From Micromonospora tarapacensis (lineage in GTDB: Bacteria > Actinomycetota > Actinomycetes > Mycobacteriales > Micromonosporaceae), in NCBI RefSeq assembly GCF_019697375.1, contig NZ_JAHCDI010000004.1, positions 3,087,324 through 3,151,323 of the forward strand: a DNA stretch of 64,000 nt, read 5' to 3'. Positions 53,045 to 63,033 of this stretch are shown in pieces (positions within the stretch are counted from its first letter, which is position 1; each line of letters starts with the position of its first letter). Made by a program: the position numbers and the translations under genes. The notes below the pieces were generated by a model. That model worked only from the letters and a program-made list of their open reading frames with translations, made no database searches and had not been told where the DNA came from.

Positions 53045-53518
53045 TCACCGGGCCGCCATCCGGCGGGTCAGTTCGGCCGCCCGGTCCGCCGCGACCCGCC
53101 GGGCCTGCGACGCCACGAAGCGCCGCAGCGGCACCGGCGCGTCGGCGGTGACCCGCTCCCGCACCCGGGTGCCGTCGGCCACGGCGGTCAGGTCCACCAC
53201 CGCCCGCAGCGACACCCACCCCGGGCTACGGACATCGCTGACCAGTTGGACACCGGGCTGGGTAGCGACCAGCCGGACCCGGATGCGGTTGTCCCACCGC
53301 AGCGGCCCGACCAGCCGGAACCGTTCCACGGCGACATAGTCCGTGACCAGCAGCCCCTCGGCGTCGTGACCGGTCCGCACGCCGTCGACCGCCACGACCA
53401 ACGGCGACAGACCGATGTAGCTGCGCGGATCGGTCAGATGCTGGTACACCGCCTCCGGTGGGGCCGCGACCGTGCAGCTCGTCTCGAAGGTGATCGGCGG
53501 GTTCCGGTCCTCGGGCAC
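53045..53518 (-). CDS. SRPBCC-family protein
   Basis: A 157-residue START/Bet v1-type ligand-binding protein of the polyketide_cyc2 group. TFETSCTVAAPPEAVYQHLTDPRSY is the N-terminal strand and helix, RVRLVATQPGVQLVSDVRSPGW the central sheet, and PVPLRRFVASQARRVAADRAAELTRRM the long C-terminal helix. These proteins bind hydrophobic ligands; the role is unknown. It faces the sigma-linked gene and follows the large carboxylase gene, from which a terminator separates it. Confidence 0.8.
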   Translation of the reverse strand: MPEDRNPPITFETSCTVAAPPEAVYQHLTDPRSYIGLSPLVVAVDGVRTGHDAEGLLVTDYVAVERFRLVGPLRWDNRIRVRLVATQPGVQLVSDVRSPGWVSLRAVVDLTAVADGTRVRERVTADAPVPLRRFVASQARRVAADRAAELTRRMAAR

Positions 53519-53534
53519 GGCTCATCGTGGCACA

Positions 53535-53563
53535 CCGCCGGCGGGACCGCGTCCCGCCGGCGG
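53535..53563 (-). terminator. Hairpin terminator after the carboxylase gene
   Basis: A perfect 12-bp stem (53535-53546 / 53552-53563) with a 5-nt loop, directly downstream of the 5.5-kb gene. Confidence 0.85.
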
Positions 53564-53574
53564 CGCGACACCAC

Positions 53575-56500
53575 TCAGGACGGTGACGCCACCCGCTCAA
53601 GGCCACGCTCGACGGCGGCGACGAGCTGTGGACGCAGTTCCTGCGGCCGGATGATGGCATCCACCGAGCCGACCTGGACCGCGCGCTGGATGCTGTGCAC
53701 GCCGTCGAACTCGGTGGCCACCTCGCCCAGCTTCTCCGCCCGGACCGCGGCCCGGACGTCCATCAGCTGGGTGACAAGCGCCGCCCGCTCCCCGTCGGTC
53801 GCCGCGGCGACCCGCGCCTCAAGCTCGACCACGCGCGGATCCTTCGCGGTACGCGCGCCGACGTCGCCGGCGAAGACCACCGCCGCCGCGGGCGCCCCGC
53901 CGATGACGGACGCGAACGAGCCCTCCACGGCGAGGACCGTCATGTTCGGGTTGAGTGCCTTGGAGAAGACCACGAACGCGCCGCCGTGATACCGCGAGAT
54001 CACGCAGAACACGATCGGTCCCGCGAAGTTCACGATCGCCCGGCCGATCTCGGCGCCGTACTCCAGCTGCAACTGGCGCATCGACTCGGGCGAGCCGTCG
54101 AAGCCGGACAGGTTCGCCAGCACCACCAGCGGCCGGTTCCCGCTGGCCGCGTTGATCGCCCGCGCCGCCTTCTTCGACGAGCGCGGGAACAGGGTGCCCG
54201 CGGTGTAGGTGTCCGGGCCGTCGGTGGGCGGGAAGCCGCGCCGGGGCACCGACCGGGACTCGATGCCGAGCAGGCACACCGGGATACCCCCGAGGTGTAC
54301 GTCCTGCACCACGGCGGTCTCGGCGTCGGCCATGCCCGCCCAGCGTTCCAGGACGGCGTGGTCCTGGTCGGCCAGGGCGCGCATCAGCGTACGGATGTCG
54401 AACGCCTTCTTGCGGTCCGGGTTGCGCTCGCGGGAGAAGATCTCGCCGACGGTGCTGAAGTCGCTGTCCGGCACCGCGTGCGGGTAGTCGGAGATGTCGC
54501 GGTCGACCGGGTCGGTGGTGACCGCCCGGCGGGCCCGGGTCTCGCCGGGCGCGATGTAGGTGTGGCCGTGGTGCGCCATCAGCACGTGGTGGGCGGCCCG
54601 CAGGTCGGGCGCCCAGTACTGGGCCTGGCCGTTGGGACCCATCACCCGGTCGTAGCCGCCGATGCCGAAGTTGTCCTCGGCCGACACCCCGCCGGAGAAG
54701 TCGAGGGACTGCTTGCCGGTCAGCACCATCGCCGACTCCGGCGTCATCACCAGGATCCCCTTGGTGTGCATGAGCATCGTGGCCTCGGCGTTCCAGTACG
54801 GCTGGGCGCCCACGGTGATCCCGGCGACCACGATGTTGATCTCACCACCGGACTGGGTGAACTCGACGATCCGCTTGAGCGCGGCGGCCACCCAGTCCAT
54901 GTTCTCGGTGCCCGAACTCATCGAGATCCGCGCCCCGGCCGACAACGCGAACCAGTCGACCGGTACGCGCATCCGCTCGGCCAGGTCGAGCGCCGCGATC
55001 ACCCGCGCGCACTCCGGCTCGGCCAGCGCGCCCAGTGCCCTGGTCGGGTCGCCGAGCAGCACCACCCGGGTGATCCCTTCGGGATAGCGCTCGGTCGGCG
55101 TGCTCGCCACACCGACCACGATGCCCGCCCGGTTGCGCCCCCTCGGGCGCTGCACCGCCGTCAGCTCGCCGGTGTCGTCCAGGTCGTACTCGGTGAAGCT
55201 GCCGCCCCTGCCGGCCAGCATCCCGGTCAGCTCGTACGGGTACGTCGTGCCGCGCCGCCGCGCCGCGAGCACCTTCTGCCGGTAGTCGTCCAGCGGCTGG
55301 ATCAGCTCGGCCGTCGGCTCGGTCACCGACACCCGCATGCCCTCGTCGTAGGAGATCTGCACCGCTATGTCGGTCAGCTCGCCGGTGGCCTCGTCGCGCT
55401 GGCGGCCGAGGAACAGGACCTGCTCCAGGCCCGCGCCGGCCGTGATCGGCAGGACGCGCTGGGCGACGGTGTTCAGCTCCTCGATGCTCAGCTCGTTGGG
55501 CGGCCAGACGAAGATGGTGATCCGGTTGGTGTCGAACCGCTTCTTCGCCGGCCGCCGCGCCTGGACCTTGCGGATCGCGTCGAGGCAGGCGTCCAGCGCA
55601 CCCTCGACCGCGGGCAGCGCGAGGATCCGGCCGTCGGCGTCGCGCAGCGGAGTGAGGTCGCGGACCTGGGCCATCGCCGCCAGCCGCTCGTCCGCCGGGT
55701 TGTCCGGAGCGACGCAGTGGAAGAGGTAGACCTCCTCGTCGGCCGACGGCAGCCGGGTCAGGTCGAAGCTGCGCAGCCGCGGCAGTTGCAGGCGCTGGGC
55801 GATCAGCGGGTGCAGGCCGCGGATGACCCGGTCCTCGCCCGACTCCGGTCGGAACGTGAAGTGGTGGTGCATCTCGGCGCCGTTGCGTCCGGCCACCGAG
55901 ATGGTCACCCGCTGGAGCACGGTCAGCAGCCCGGCGTGGTCGAGGATCTCCCGCAGGGTCGCGGCCATCGCGTCCACGTCGGGCTGGTCGGTCCAGGTCA
56001 GGTACACGTCGGCGACGGATTCCGGGTTGGCCAGCCCGGCCACCCGCGCCAGGGTGGCGGGCAGCTCGGCGACGTCCGTGGCCGCCGCGAGCAGGCGGAA
56101 GTGCTCGCCGTCGCGGTCGTACTCGGCGGTGAAGAACGACTGCCCGGCCACCTCGACGGCGCGGGCGTCACTCGCGCCACGGTTGCCGTAGTAGCGGCGG
56201 CTGAGCACCTCGAGCATCGGGCCGTGGTCGGCGCCCGGCCGGCCGATGCGCTGCGCGAGCAGCCGGACCAGGGGCTCGGGTGAGGCGACCATCTTCGCGA
56301 TCCGCTCGGCCCGGTCGGCCACGCCGGGATTGCGGTCGAGATGGCGGAGACTGCTGCGAACCTCCGCGTACACCTCGGCGCGCTTACGGCGCAGCATCGG
56401 CTGGGCGGCCCACCGGAACACGACGCTGCGGGCCAGGTCACCGACGACCGGGAAGCGGAGCTGGGTGGCGAAGATGAGGTGTTCCAGCGCCTGGCCGACC

Positions 56501-59037
56501 AGCTCGCGCAGCCCCTCGCCGGGCGGCGGCTCGGTCAGCCACCGCTGTAGGAACGTCACGATCACCGTGACGTCGGCCGAGGCCCGCTGCTGCGCGAGGA
56601 AGATCCGGAACACGGCGTCTTCCAGTTCGGGCGTGCGCTCGAAGTCGTCGACGCCGTAGTGGGCGAGCACCCGGGCGAGCCGCTGGCGGAAGGTGTCCGG
56701 CAGCGCGGCCCGCTCGACGTCGAGGCACTGTAGGTAGGTGTGGAAGTACTCGCGCGGGCTGTGCACCCGGGTGTCGGCCCTGCTCTCCTCACCGGCCGGC
56801 CGGTTGCGGCTCAGCTCGGACAGGTCGGCGAAGACCTGCAGCAGCTCCACCTCCTCCGCCAGCGGGCGGTGGTGCAGTTCGGCCCGGGCGGTCAGGTAGC
56901 CGGCCAGGGTCCGGCGCTCGTCACGGGGGTCGAGGTCGTAGCCGAGCAGCAGGCTGCGCAGGTCGGCGATGCCGCGCGCGACCCGGGCCGCGGCGGACAG
57001 GCCGGTCGGTTCGGACGGCAGTTCCAGGTCGACGGCCTCGGATTCGGTGGCCACCGCCGCGACGTCGTCGCCGATCGGTTCCAGGCGCAGCAGCGGCGCA
57101 CCGGTCTCCACCTGGCTGCCGACGGAGACCAGGCATTCGCGCAGCTTCGCCTTGAAGGGCGCCCGCAGCACGGTCTCCATCTTCATGCTTTCCAGTACGA
57201 GCACCGGCGCGCCCGCCTCGACCTCGTCCCCCACCCCGGCCGGAGTGGCGACGACCAGCGCGGGCGACAGGGAGCGGAGGACGCCACCCTCGTCACGGCT
57301 GATGCGGTGCGTGACGCCGTCCACCTCGACCAGGTGGATGGGCCCGTGCGTGTCGGTCAACAGGCGAAATCGCCGGCCGTTGACCAGGATCCGGCCGGTG
57401 TGCTCGTCGAACCGCTCCAGTTCGGCGTCGACGGTGGTGGTCTCGCCGATGCCGACGCGGAACCGGTGCGGCCCGGTCTGCGCGACGGCCACCCGGTAGG
57501 TCGCGCCGCGCAGCTTGAGGTCGATCGGCCGGCCGCTGGAGTGCTGGACCTGCGGGCGACCGCCGTGCGCGGTGGACAGCAGTCGCTGCCGCTCGACGTG
57601 CGCCTCGTCCTGGTAAGCCTCGATCGCGGCAGCGGCCAGGGCGATGCCGGAGTGCCGGGTGGAGATCAGGCGGCCCTGCGCGCGGACCCGGTCGATCCAG
57701 CCGGTGTCGGCGCTGGCGTCGATCACCTCGGGCTGGTCGAGCAGGTCGAGCAGGAAGCTCTTGTTGCTGGCACCGCCCTCGATGATCACCGTGGTCTCGG
57801 CGACCGCGCGGCGCAGCCGGCCGAGCGCCTCGTCGCGGCTGCGGCCGTACGCGATGATCTTGGCGATCATCGAGTCGAAATCGGCCGGGATCACGTCGCC
57901 CTCGCTGACTCCGGTGTCCACCCGGACGCCGGGGCCGCTGGGCAGCACCAACCGGACGATCCGCCCGGGCGACGGCGCGAAGTCACGGTCGGGGTCCTCG
58001 GCGTTGAGCCGGGCCTCGACCGCGTGCCCGGCCTCGACCGGGATCCGCTCGCCGAGCCGGCCACCGGCGGCCACCTGGATCTGCGCCTTGACCAGGTCGA
58101 AATCGGTGGTGGCCTCGGTGATCGGGTGCTCGACCTGGAGCCGGGTGTTGACCTCCAGGAAGGCGAACAGCCGCTCACCGGGGTGGTAGAGGAACTCGAC
58201 GGTGGCCGCGCCGCGGTAGTCCACGGCCAGCGCGAGCCGCTCGGCCGCCGTCTTCAGCTCGCGGTTCTGCTCCGCGCTGAGCACGGGTGAGGCGGACTCC
58301 TCGATGACCTTCTGGTTGCGTCGCTGCACCGAGCAGTCCCGGACGCCCAGGGCCCACGCGGTGCCCTGGCCGTCGGCGATCACCTGCACCTCGACGTGCC
58401 GGGCGCCGGTGACCAGACGTTCCAGGAAGACGACCCCGCTGCCGAAGGCGCGTTGGGCCTCCAGGCTCGTGCGCTCGTACGCCTCGACGAGTTCGGTGTC
58501 GCTGCGGACGACCCGGATGCCCCGGCCGCCGCCGCCCGCGGTCGCCTTGAGCATCAGCGGGTAGCCGATCTCGGCCGCCGCGTGCCGGGCCCCGTCCAGG
58601 CTCTCCACCGCGCCGCGACTCCACGGCGCCACCGGGACGCCGACCTCCTCGGCGATCAGTTTCGCGCCGATCTTGTCGCCGAGCTTGCGCATCGCCTCGG
58701 CGCTCGGGCCGATGAAGGTGACGCCGTTCTTCTCACAGAGCTCGGCGAAGGACGGATCCTCGGCGACGAAGCCCCAGCCCACCCACGCCGCGTCCGCGCC
58801 GGTCTCGACCAGCGCGCGTTCGAGGAGACGGTGGTCCAGGTACGGCCGCGCGGACGCGGGACCGAGGCAGTAGCCGTGGTCCGCCTCCCGGACGAAGGTG
58901 GCCCCGCGCTCCGCCTCGGTGTAGAGGGCGACGGTCTCGATCGGCGGGGCACCGGTCTCGGCGTTGAGCTCGCGAACAGCGTGGATCAGCCGCATGGCGG
59001 CCTCACCCCGGTTGACGATGGCGATGCGGCTGAACAC
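53575..59037 (-). CDS. Single-chain multidomain acyl-CoA carboxylase
   Basis: An 1820-residue biotin-dependent carboxylase with every part in one chain. Residues 1-450 are the biotin carboxylase (IAIVNRGEAAMRLIHA, LKATAGGGGRGIRVV for ATP, FLEVNTRLQVEHPITE). Residues of about 585-655 are the carrier domain, with biotin on Lys619 in ESMKME. Residues of about 660-1180 are a middle region like the ACC central domain. The C-terminal 640 residues are the carboxyltransferase (VDWFALSAGARISMSSGTENMDWV, PESAMVLTGKQSLDFSGGVSAEDNFGIGG, VEGSFASVIGGAPAAAVVF). This is the eukaryotic acetyl-CoA carboxylase layout, unlike the split AccA/AccB complexes usual in actinobacteria. I use GTG 59037, which gives the family start VFSRIAIVNRGE. 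No neighbouring lipid genes. Confidence 0.9.
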   Translation of the reverse strand: MFSRIAIVNRGEAAMRLIHAVRELNAETGAPPIETVALYTEAERGATFVREADHGYCLGPASARPYLDHRLLERALVETGADAAWVGWGFVAEDPSFAELCEKNGVTFIGPSAEAMRKLGDKIGAKLIAEEVGVPVAPWSRGAVESLDGARHAAAEIGYPLMLKATAGGGGRGIRVVRSDTELVEAYERTSLEAQRAFGSGVVFLERLVTGARHVEVQVIADGQGTAWALGVRDCSVQRRNQKVIEESASPVLSAEQNRELKTAAERLALAVDYRGAATVEFLYHPGERLFAFLEVNTRLQVEHPITEATTDFDLVKAQIQVAAGGRLGERIPVEAGHAVEARLNAEDPDRDFAPSPGRIVRLVLPSGPGVRVDTGVSEGDVIPADFDSMIAKIIAYGRSRDEALGRLRRAVAETTVIIEGGASNKSFLLDLLDQPEVIDASADTGWIDRVRAQGRLISTRHSGIALAAAAIEAYQDEAHVERQRLLSTAHGGRPQVQHSSGRPIDLKLRGATYRVAVAQTGPHRFRVGIGETTTVDAELERFDEHTGRILVNGRRFRLLTDTHGPIHLVEVDGVTHRISRDEGGVLRSLSPALVVATPAGVGDEVEAGAPVLVLESMKMETVLRAPFKAKLRECLVSVGSQVETGAPLLRLEPIGDDVAAVATESEAVDLELPSEPTGLSAAARVARGIADLRSLLLGYDLDPRDERRTLAGYLTARAELHHRPLAEEVELLQVFADLSELSRNRPAGEESRADTRVHSPREYFHTYLQCLDVERAALPDTFRQRLARVLAHYGVDDFERTPELEDAVFRIFLAQQRASADVTVIVTFLQRWLTEPPPGEGLRELVGQALEHLIFATQLRFPVVGDLARSVVFRWAAQPMLRRKRAEVYAEVRSSLRHLDRNPGVADRAERIAKMVASPEPLVRLLAQRIGRPGADHGPMLEVLSRRYYGNRGASDARAVEVAGQSFFTAEYDRDGEHFRLLAAATDVAELPATLARVAGLANPESVADVYLTWTDQPDVDAMAATLREILDHAGLLTVLQRVTISVAGRNGAEMHHHFTFRPESGEDRVIRGLHPLIAQRLQLPRLRSFDLTRLPSADEEVYLFHCVAPDNPADERLAAMAQVRDLTPLRDADGRILALPAVEGALDACLDAIRKVQARRPAKKRFDTNRITIFVWPPNELSIEELNTVAQRVLPITAGAGLEQVLFLGRQRDEATGELTDIAVQISYDEGMRVSVTEPTAELIQPLDDYRQKVLAARRRGTTYPYELTGMLAGRGGSFTEYDLDDTGELTAVQRPRGRNRAGIVVGVASTPTERYPEGITRVVLLGDPTRALGALAEPECARVIAALDLAERMRVPVDWFALSAGARISMSSGTENMDWVAAALKRIVEFTQSGGEINIVVAGITVGAQPYWNAEATMLMHTKGILVMTPESAMVLTGKQSLDFSGGVSAEDNFGIGGYDRVMGPNGQAQYWAPDLRAAHHVLMAHHGHTYIAPGETRARRAVTTDPVDRDISDYPHAVPDSDFSTVGEIFSRERNPDRKKAFDIRTLMRALADQDHAVLERWAGMADAETAVVQDVHLGGIPVCLLGIESRSVPRRGFPPTDGPDTYTAGTLFPRSSKKAARAINAASGNRPLVVLANLSGFDGSPESMRQLQLEYGAEIGRAIVNFAGPIVFCVISRYHGGAFVVFSKALNPNMTVLAVEGSFASVIGGAPAAAVVFAGDVGARTAKDPRVVELEARVAAATDGERAALVTQLMDVRAAVRAEKLGEVATEFDGVHSIQRAVQVGSVDAIIRPQELRPQLVAAVERGLERVASPS

Positions 59038-59372
59038 CGAGCAGGCCCCCCACAGGTTCGTTCCCAGGCAAACAGGGACGCCCTCGGGCGGGGTCCCGCT
59101 CACACAACCTTCGCGGCTACCGGCCGGTAGGGAAGACGTGGGAACTGCCACCTCCGGACAACGAAAATTGTGGGAACCCGCCAACCCGAGCGTGCGGCAG
59201 GTCCGTAATGACCCAGGTCATGGCCGATCGGGCCGGTTCCGGCCGGCCTGAGCCCACCGGACTCCCACCGAACCCGAACGTAACGGTCAGGATGCGAATT
59301 CCATACGCGATAGCCGGCAATACCAAGATCACCAACGTTTCGCTCTCGGACCTGGTGCTATACGGTCGGAGG

Positions 59373-59594
59373 GTGAGAATCGAGCGTCACTGGTGGAACG
59401 GCGACCACACCGTGCGAGGGCGTCGCGACGTCTACATCCGTACCGACGGCGAGACGTGGGAGGTCGAGGCCCGCACCGGCGGCGGCGCCGGCCGCTCGCA
59501 GATCTATCCGTGCCCGGGCCGGAAGTCGGCGGAGATCCTGGCCGGGGCGTGGATGGGCGGGCAGAGCCGGTGGCGGGTCGTGGCACCGTCCTGA
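59373..59594 (+). CDS. Small hypothetical protein
   Basis: 73 residues: IERHWWNGDHTVRGRRDVYIRTDGETWEVEARTGG (key motif WWNGD, then WEVE) and GRKSAEILAGAW. The composition is that of a small soluble beta-rich protein. TATACG at 59359-59364 ends 8 nt before the GTG at 59373, so the gene is probably leaderless; the longer open frame upstream crosses the promoter. Unknown function. Confidence 0.6.
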   Translation: MRIERHWWNGDHTVRGRRDVYIRTDGETWEVEARTGGGAGRSQIYPCPGRKSAEILAGAWMGGQSRWRVVAPS

Positions 59595-59761
59595 CCGGCA
59601 CCACCCGCCGCACCGCTCACCGCCCGTCGACAGGCAGCGGGCTCAGGTAGACTGGCCCTGCGGCCCCCGTGACGGTGGGCCGGGTTCGATGCCCCAAGAC
59701 CACGCGCCGCGGCCAGACGGTCAGCGCCGGGCGGGGCGTCCCTTCGACGTTCGGAGCCTTC

Positions 59762-61143
59762 ATGGCGGCACGCCGCCCGCAACAGAGCACCTCACCCAGT
59801 TCCCTGACCTTCACCGACCTCGGCGTGCCGGACGCACTCACCCGCGTACTGGCCGCGACCGGGGTGGACCGGCCGTTCCCGATCCAGGCCGCGACCCTGC
59901 CCGACGCGCTCGCCGGGCGGGACGTGCTCGGCCGGGGTCGCACCGGTTCCGGCAAGACATACGCCTTCGCCCTGGCGGTGCTGACCCGCCTGGCCGCCAC
60001 CGGCAACGCGCGTCGGGCCGGGCGCCCCGGGCGCTGATCCTCGCGCCGACCCGGGAACTGGCCACCCAGATCGACAGCGTGATGGCGCCGCTGGCGCAGG
60101 CACTCTCGCTGCGCACGATGACTATCTTCGGCGGCGTCGCCGCCCGCCCCCAGATCACCGGGCTCCGCGCCGGGGTCGACGTCCTGGTGGCCTGCCCTGG
60201 TCGGCTCGCCGACCACGTCGACGCCGGGCACGCCAACCTGGACGCCGTCGAGGTCACCGTGCTCGACGAGGCCGACCACATGGCCGATCTCGGCTTCCTG
60301 CCGACCGTACGGCGACTGCTGGAGCAGACCCCGCGCGGCGGGCAGCGACTGCTCTTCTCCGCCACCCTGGACTCCGGGGTCGACGTTCTGGTGCGGCGGT
60401 TCCTCACCGATCCGGCCGTGCACAGCGTCGACTCGACACTGTCGCCGGTGTCCGCGATGACGCACCACGTGCTGCACGTCCGCGCCGACGACCGGTTCGC
60501 CGTGCTGGTCGACCTGACCGCCGCGCCCGGCCGGACCGTGGTGTTCACCCGGACCAAGCGGGGGGCGAAGACGCTCACCCGCCGGCTGGTCGCGGCCGGG
60601 GTGACCGCCGTGGAACTGCACGGCAACCTGGCGCAGACCGCGCGCGCCCGGAACCTGAGGGCGTTCTCCGACGGTGAGGTGCAGACGCTCGTCGCCACCG
60701 ACATCGCCGCCCGGGGCATCCACATCGACGACGTGGCCCTCGTCGTGCACGCCGATCCACCGGTGGAGCACAAGGCGTACCTGCACCGCTCGGGCCGTAC
60801 CGCCCGGGCCGGTGCGGCCGGAACGGTCGTCACGCTGATGACCGACACACAGGCACCGGAAGTGCGGGAACTGACCCGCAAGGCGGGCATCGCGGCGACC
60901 ACCACCCGGCTGCGTCCGGGCGACGCGCTGCTGCGCGAACTCGCCCCCGGGGAACGCACCCTGGTCCCGCAGCCCGTGCCACAGCCCGCCGGTGTGCGGC
61001 ACGAGACGCCGGCCGCTCATTCCGGCCGGGGAAGGCGCGGTGGCAAGCCCTCGCCGACCGCGTCGACGCGGTCGGTGCCGGCGCGATCCGCGGCGTCCTT
61101 CTCCAGCCGGGCCCGGCCGGGCGCTCGCGGCGCAGGCCGCTGA
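59762..61143 (+). CDS. DEAD-box RNA helicase (frameshifted)
   Basis: About 460 residues after one repair. Motifs in order: Q motif FPIQAATLP, motif I GRTGSGKT, Ia APTRELATQ, II VLDEADHMADLGFL, III FSATL, IV VVFTRTKRGAK, V ATDIAARGIHIDDV, VI HRSGRTARAG. The set is complete, so it should unwind RNA; a basic Ser/Arg/Gly tail would bind RNA. The frame changes at the CCCC run 60025-60028, between motifs I and Ia, and one more C restores it. ATG 59762. The GC-rich region just upstream (59650-59760) may be a structured leader, as is common for cold-inducible helicases. Confidence 0.85.
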
Positions 61144-61188
61144 TCCCGCCTTCGCCGGGCGGCGCGCCACCTGCGGGATGACCCTCGC

Positions 61189-61245
61189 TTGCCACCACCA
61201 ATACCTAGAACTACTATGCCTCATAGTTCTAGGTATTGGTGGTGG
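61189..61245 (+). promoter_or_regulatory. PadR promoter with nested palindromic operator
   Basis: TTGCCA (61189-61194), 17 nt, then TACTAT (61212-61217) form a near-ideal promoter. A perfect inverted repeat with 22-nt arms (61192-61213 / 61224-61245) spans it. Within its 10-nt centre lies a second palindrome, ACTATG-CCT-CATAGT (61213-61227), covering the -10 box. This is almost certainly the PadR autoregulatory site. Confidence 0.82.
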
Positions 61246-61254
61246 GAGGGTCTC

Positions 61255-61629
61255 ATGAAGGTGACAAAGGATCTGGTGGCCGCCTCGGCCACACCGATGG
61301 TGTTGGGCATCCTGGCCGACGGCGAGAGCTACGGCTACGCCATCCTCAGACGGATCAACGAGCTGTCCGGCGGCGAACTGGACTGGACCGAGGGCCTGCT
61401 CTATCCGCTGCTGCACCGGCTCGAACGCCTCGGGCACGTGGAGTCGAGCTGGCAGTCGGTCCCCGGGGAGAGACGCCGCAAGTACTACCGGATCACCACC
61501 AGCGGCCTGGCGGAACTCGCCGAGCAGCGCCGCCAGTGGGACACGGTGGTGAACGCACTCAAGGAGATCTGGGTCGGCCCCGACGGCGGTCGGCGGTCGG
61601 CGGCGTTTCCGCTGGCGGGTCCGGCATGA
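61255..61629 (+). CDS. PadR-family transcriptional regulator
   Basis: A 124-residue PadR regulator. The winged helix is VLGILADGESYGYAILRRINELSGGELDWTEGLLYPLLHRLERLGHVES (core Y-G-Y-x-I and E-G-x-L-Y-P-x-L-x-R-L). RRRKYYRITTSGLAEL forms the wing. A short dimerisation helix follows, so it belongs to the small PadR-s2 type. Such proteins repress an adjacent membrane-protein gene and are relieved by small molecules. GGGAGGGTCTC-ATG gives a good ribosome site. The stop overlaps the next gene (ATGA). Confidence 0.92.
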   Translation: MKVTKDLVAASATPMVLGILADGESYGYAILRRINELSGGELDWTEGLLYPLLHRLERLGHVESSWQSVPGERRRKYYRITTSGLAELAEQRRQWDTVVNALKEIWVGPDGGRRSAAFPLAGPA

Positions 61630-62999
61630 CCGCCATGGACGGCCAGGACGGCCTGGAGGCCCAGTTCACCCAGTGGCGTCACTACGTGCAACGGCGCCCG
61701 GAGCTACAGCCGTCCGACGCCGAGGAACTCGAGGACCATCTGCGGGGTTCGGTCGACCAACTCGTCGCCGCCGGCCTGCGCGCCGACGAGGCGTTCCTGG
61801 TCGCCGTCAAGCGGCTCGGCGGCCTGGACGACCTGTCCCGCGAGTTCGCCAGGGAGCATTCGGATCGGCTGTGGAAGCAGTTGGTGCTGACCGGCGGGAC
61901 CACCGACCCGGCGACCGACACCCGGTCGCGGCGGGACCTGGTCGCGATGGTCAGCTGCGCGGCCGGCGCGGCCGTGTCGATCAAGGTGCCCGAGCTGTTC
62001 GGGATGAGCCTGGAACAGGACGCCGGGTTCTACGCGGCCAACTTCGCCCTGTTCGCACTCCCCTGGCTGGCGGCCTTCCTGGCCTGGCGTCGTCGGGCCC
62101 GGCCGGCGCTGATCGGCGTGCTGCTGGCGCTCTTCGCGCTCGGCGCGGTGGCCGCCAACGCCTATCCACTCGCGGACGACTCCCAGTCGCTGGTGCTGAC
62201 CAGCATCCATCTCCCCATCGCCCTGTGGTTCGTGGTCGGTCTGGCCTACGTCGCCGGCGACCTGCGCTCCTCCCGCAGACGGATGGACTTCATCCGCTTC
62301 ACCGGCGAGTGTTTCGTGTATTTCGTCCTCATCGCCCTCGGTGGCGGTGTGCTGATGGCGTTCATGTTCGGCACCTTCGAGGCCATCGGGATCGAGCCGG
62401 AGGGCTTCATCTCGCAGTGGCTCGTCCCGTCCGGCGTGGTGGCCGCGGTGGTGGTGGCCGGCTGGCTCGTGGAGGCCAAGCAGAGCGTGGTGGAGAACAT
62501 CGCCCCGGTGCTCACACGGCTGTTCACCCCGCTGTTCACCGCCGTGCTGCTGGCCTTCCTCGTCGCCCTCGGCTGGACCAGCGCCGGCATCGACGTCGAG
62601 CGGGAGGCGCTGATCCTCTTCGACCTGCTGCTGGTGGTGGTGCTGGGGCTGCTGCTCTACTCGATCTCGGCCCGCGATCCGCTGGCTCCACCCGGCCTGT
62701 TCGACAAGTTGCAGCTCGCCCTCGTGCTCAGCGCGCTCGTCATCGACGTGCTGGTGCTGGGCGAGATCACCCAGCGCATCACCGAGTACGGCACCACCCC
62801 GAACAAGGCGGCGGCGCTCGGGGAGAACGTGATCCTGCTGGCCAACCTCGCCTGGTCGGCGTGGCTGATGCTGGGCTTCGCCCGTCGCCGTACGCCGTTC
62901 GCCGCCCTCGAACGCTGGCAGACCGGTTACCTGCCGGTGTACGCCGGCTGGGCCTGGATCGTCGTCCTGGTCCTTCCCCCGCTGTTCGACTACCTCTGA
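61626..62999 (+). CDS. PadR-linked multi-pass membrane protein
   Basis: A 457-residue protein. The first 85 residues are a soluble helical 'permease prefix' domain (QFTQWRHYVQRRPELQPSDAEELEDHLRGSV..., key E-E-L-E-D-H-L). About ten hydrophobic helices follow, with DUF4153-like features (FVYFVLIALGGGVLMAFMFGTFEAIG, LFTPLFTAVLLAFLVALGW). Such genes are regularly coupled to PadR regulators, and ATGA overlap supports co-translation. Transport or envelope-stress roles are likely but unproven. Confidence 0.8.
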   Translation: MTAMDGQDGLEAQFTQWRHYVQRRPELQPSDAEELEDHLRGSVDQLVAAGLRADEAFLVAVKRLGGLDDLSREFAREHSDRLWKQLVLTGGTTDPATDTRSRRDLVAMVSCAAGAAVSIKVPELFGMSLEQDAGFYAANFALFALPWLAAFLAWRRRARPALIGVLLALFALGAVAANAYPLADDSQSLVLTSIHLPIALWFVVGLAYVAGDLRSSRRRMDFIRFTGECFVYFVLIALGGGVLMAFMFGTFEAIGIEPEGFISQWLVPSGVVAAVVVAGWLVEAKQSVVENIAPVLTRLFTPLFTAVLLAFLVALGWTSAGIDVEREALILFDLLLVVVLGLLLYSISARDPLAPPGLFDKLQLALVLSALVIDVLVLGEITQRITEYGTTPNKAAALGENVILLANLAWSAWLMLGFARRRTPFAALERWQTGYLPVYAGWAWIVVLVLPPLFDYL

Positions 63000-63033
63000 C
63001 CCGGACCGGCTCGGTGTCCACCCCGTTCGCCGG

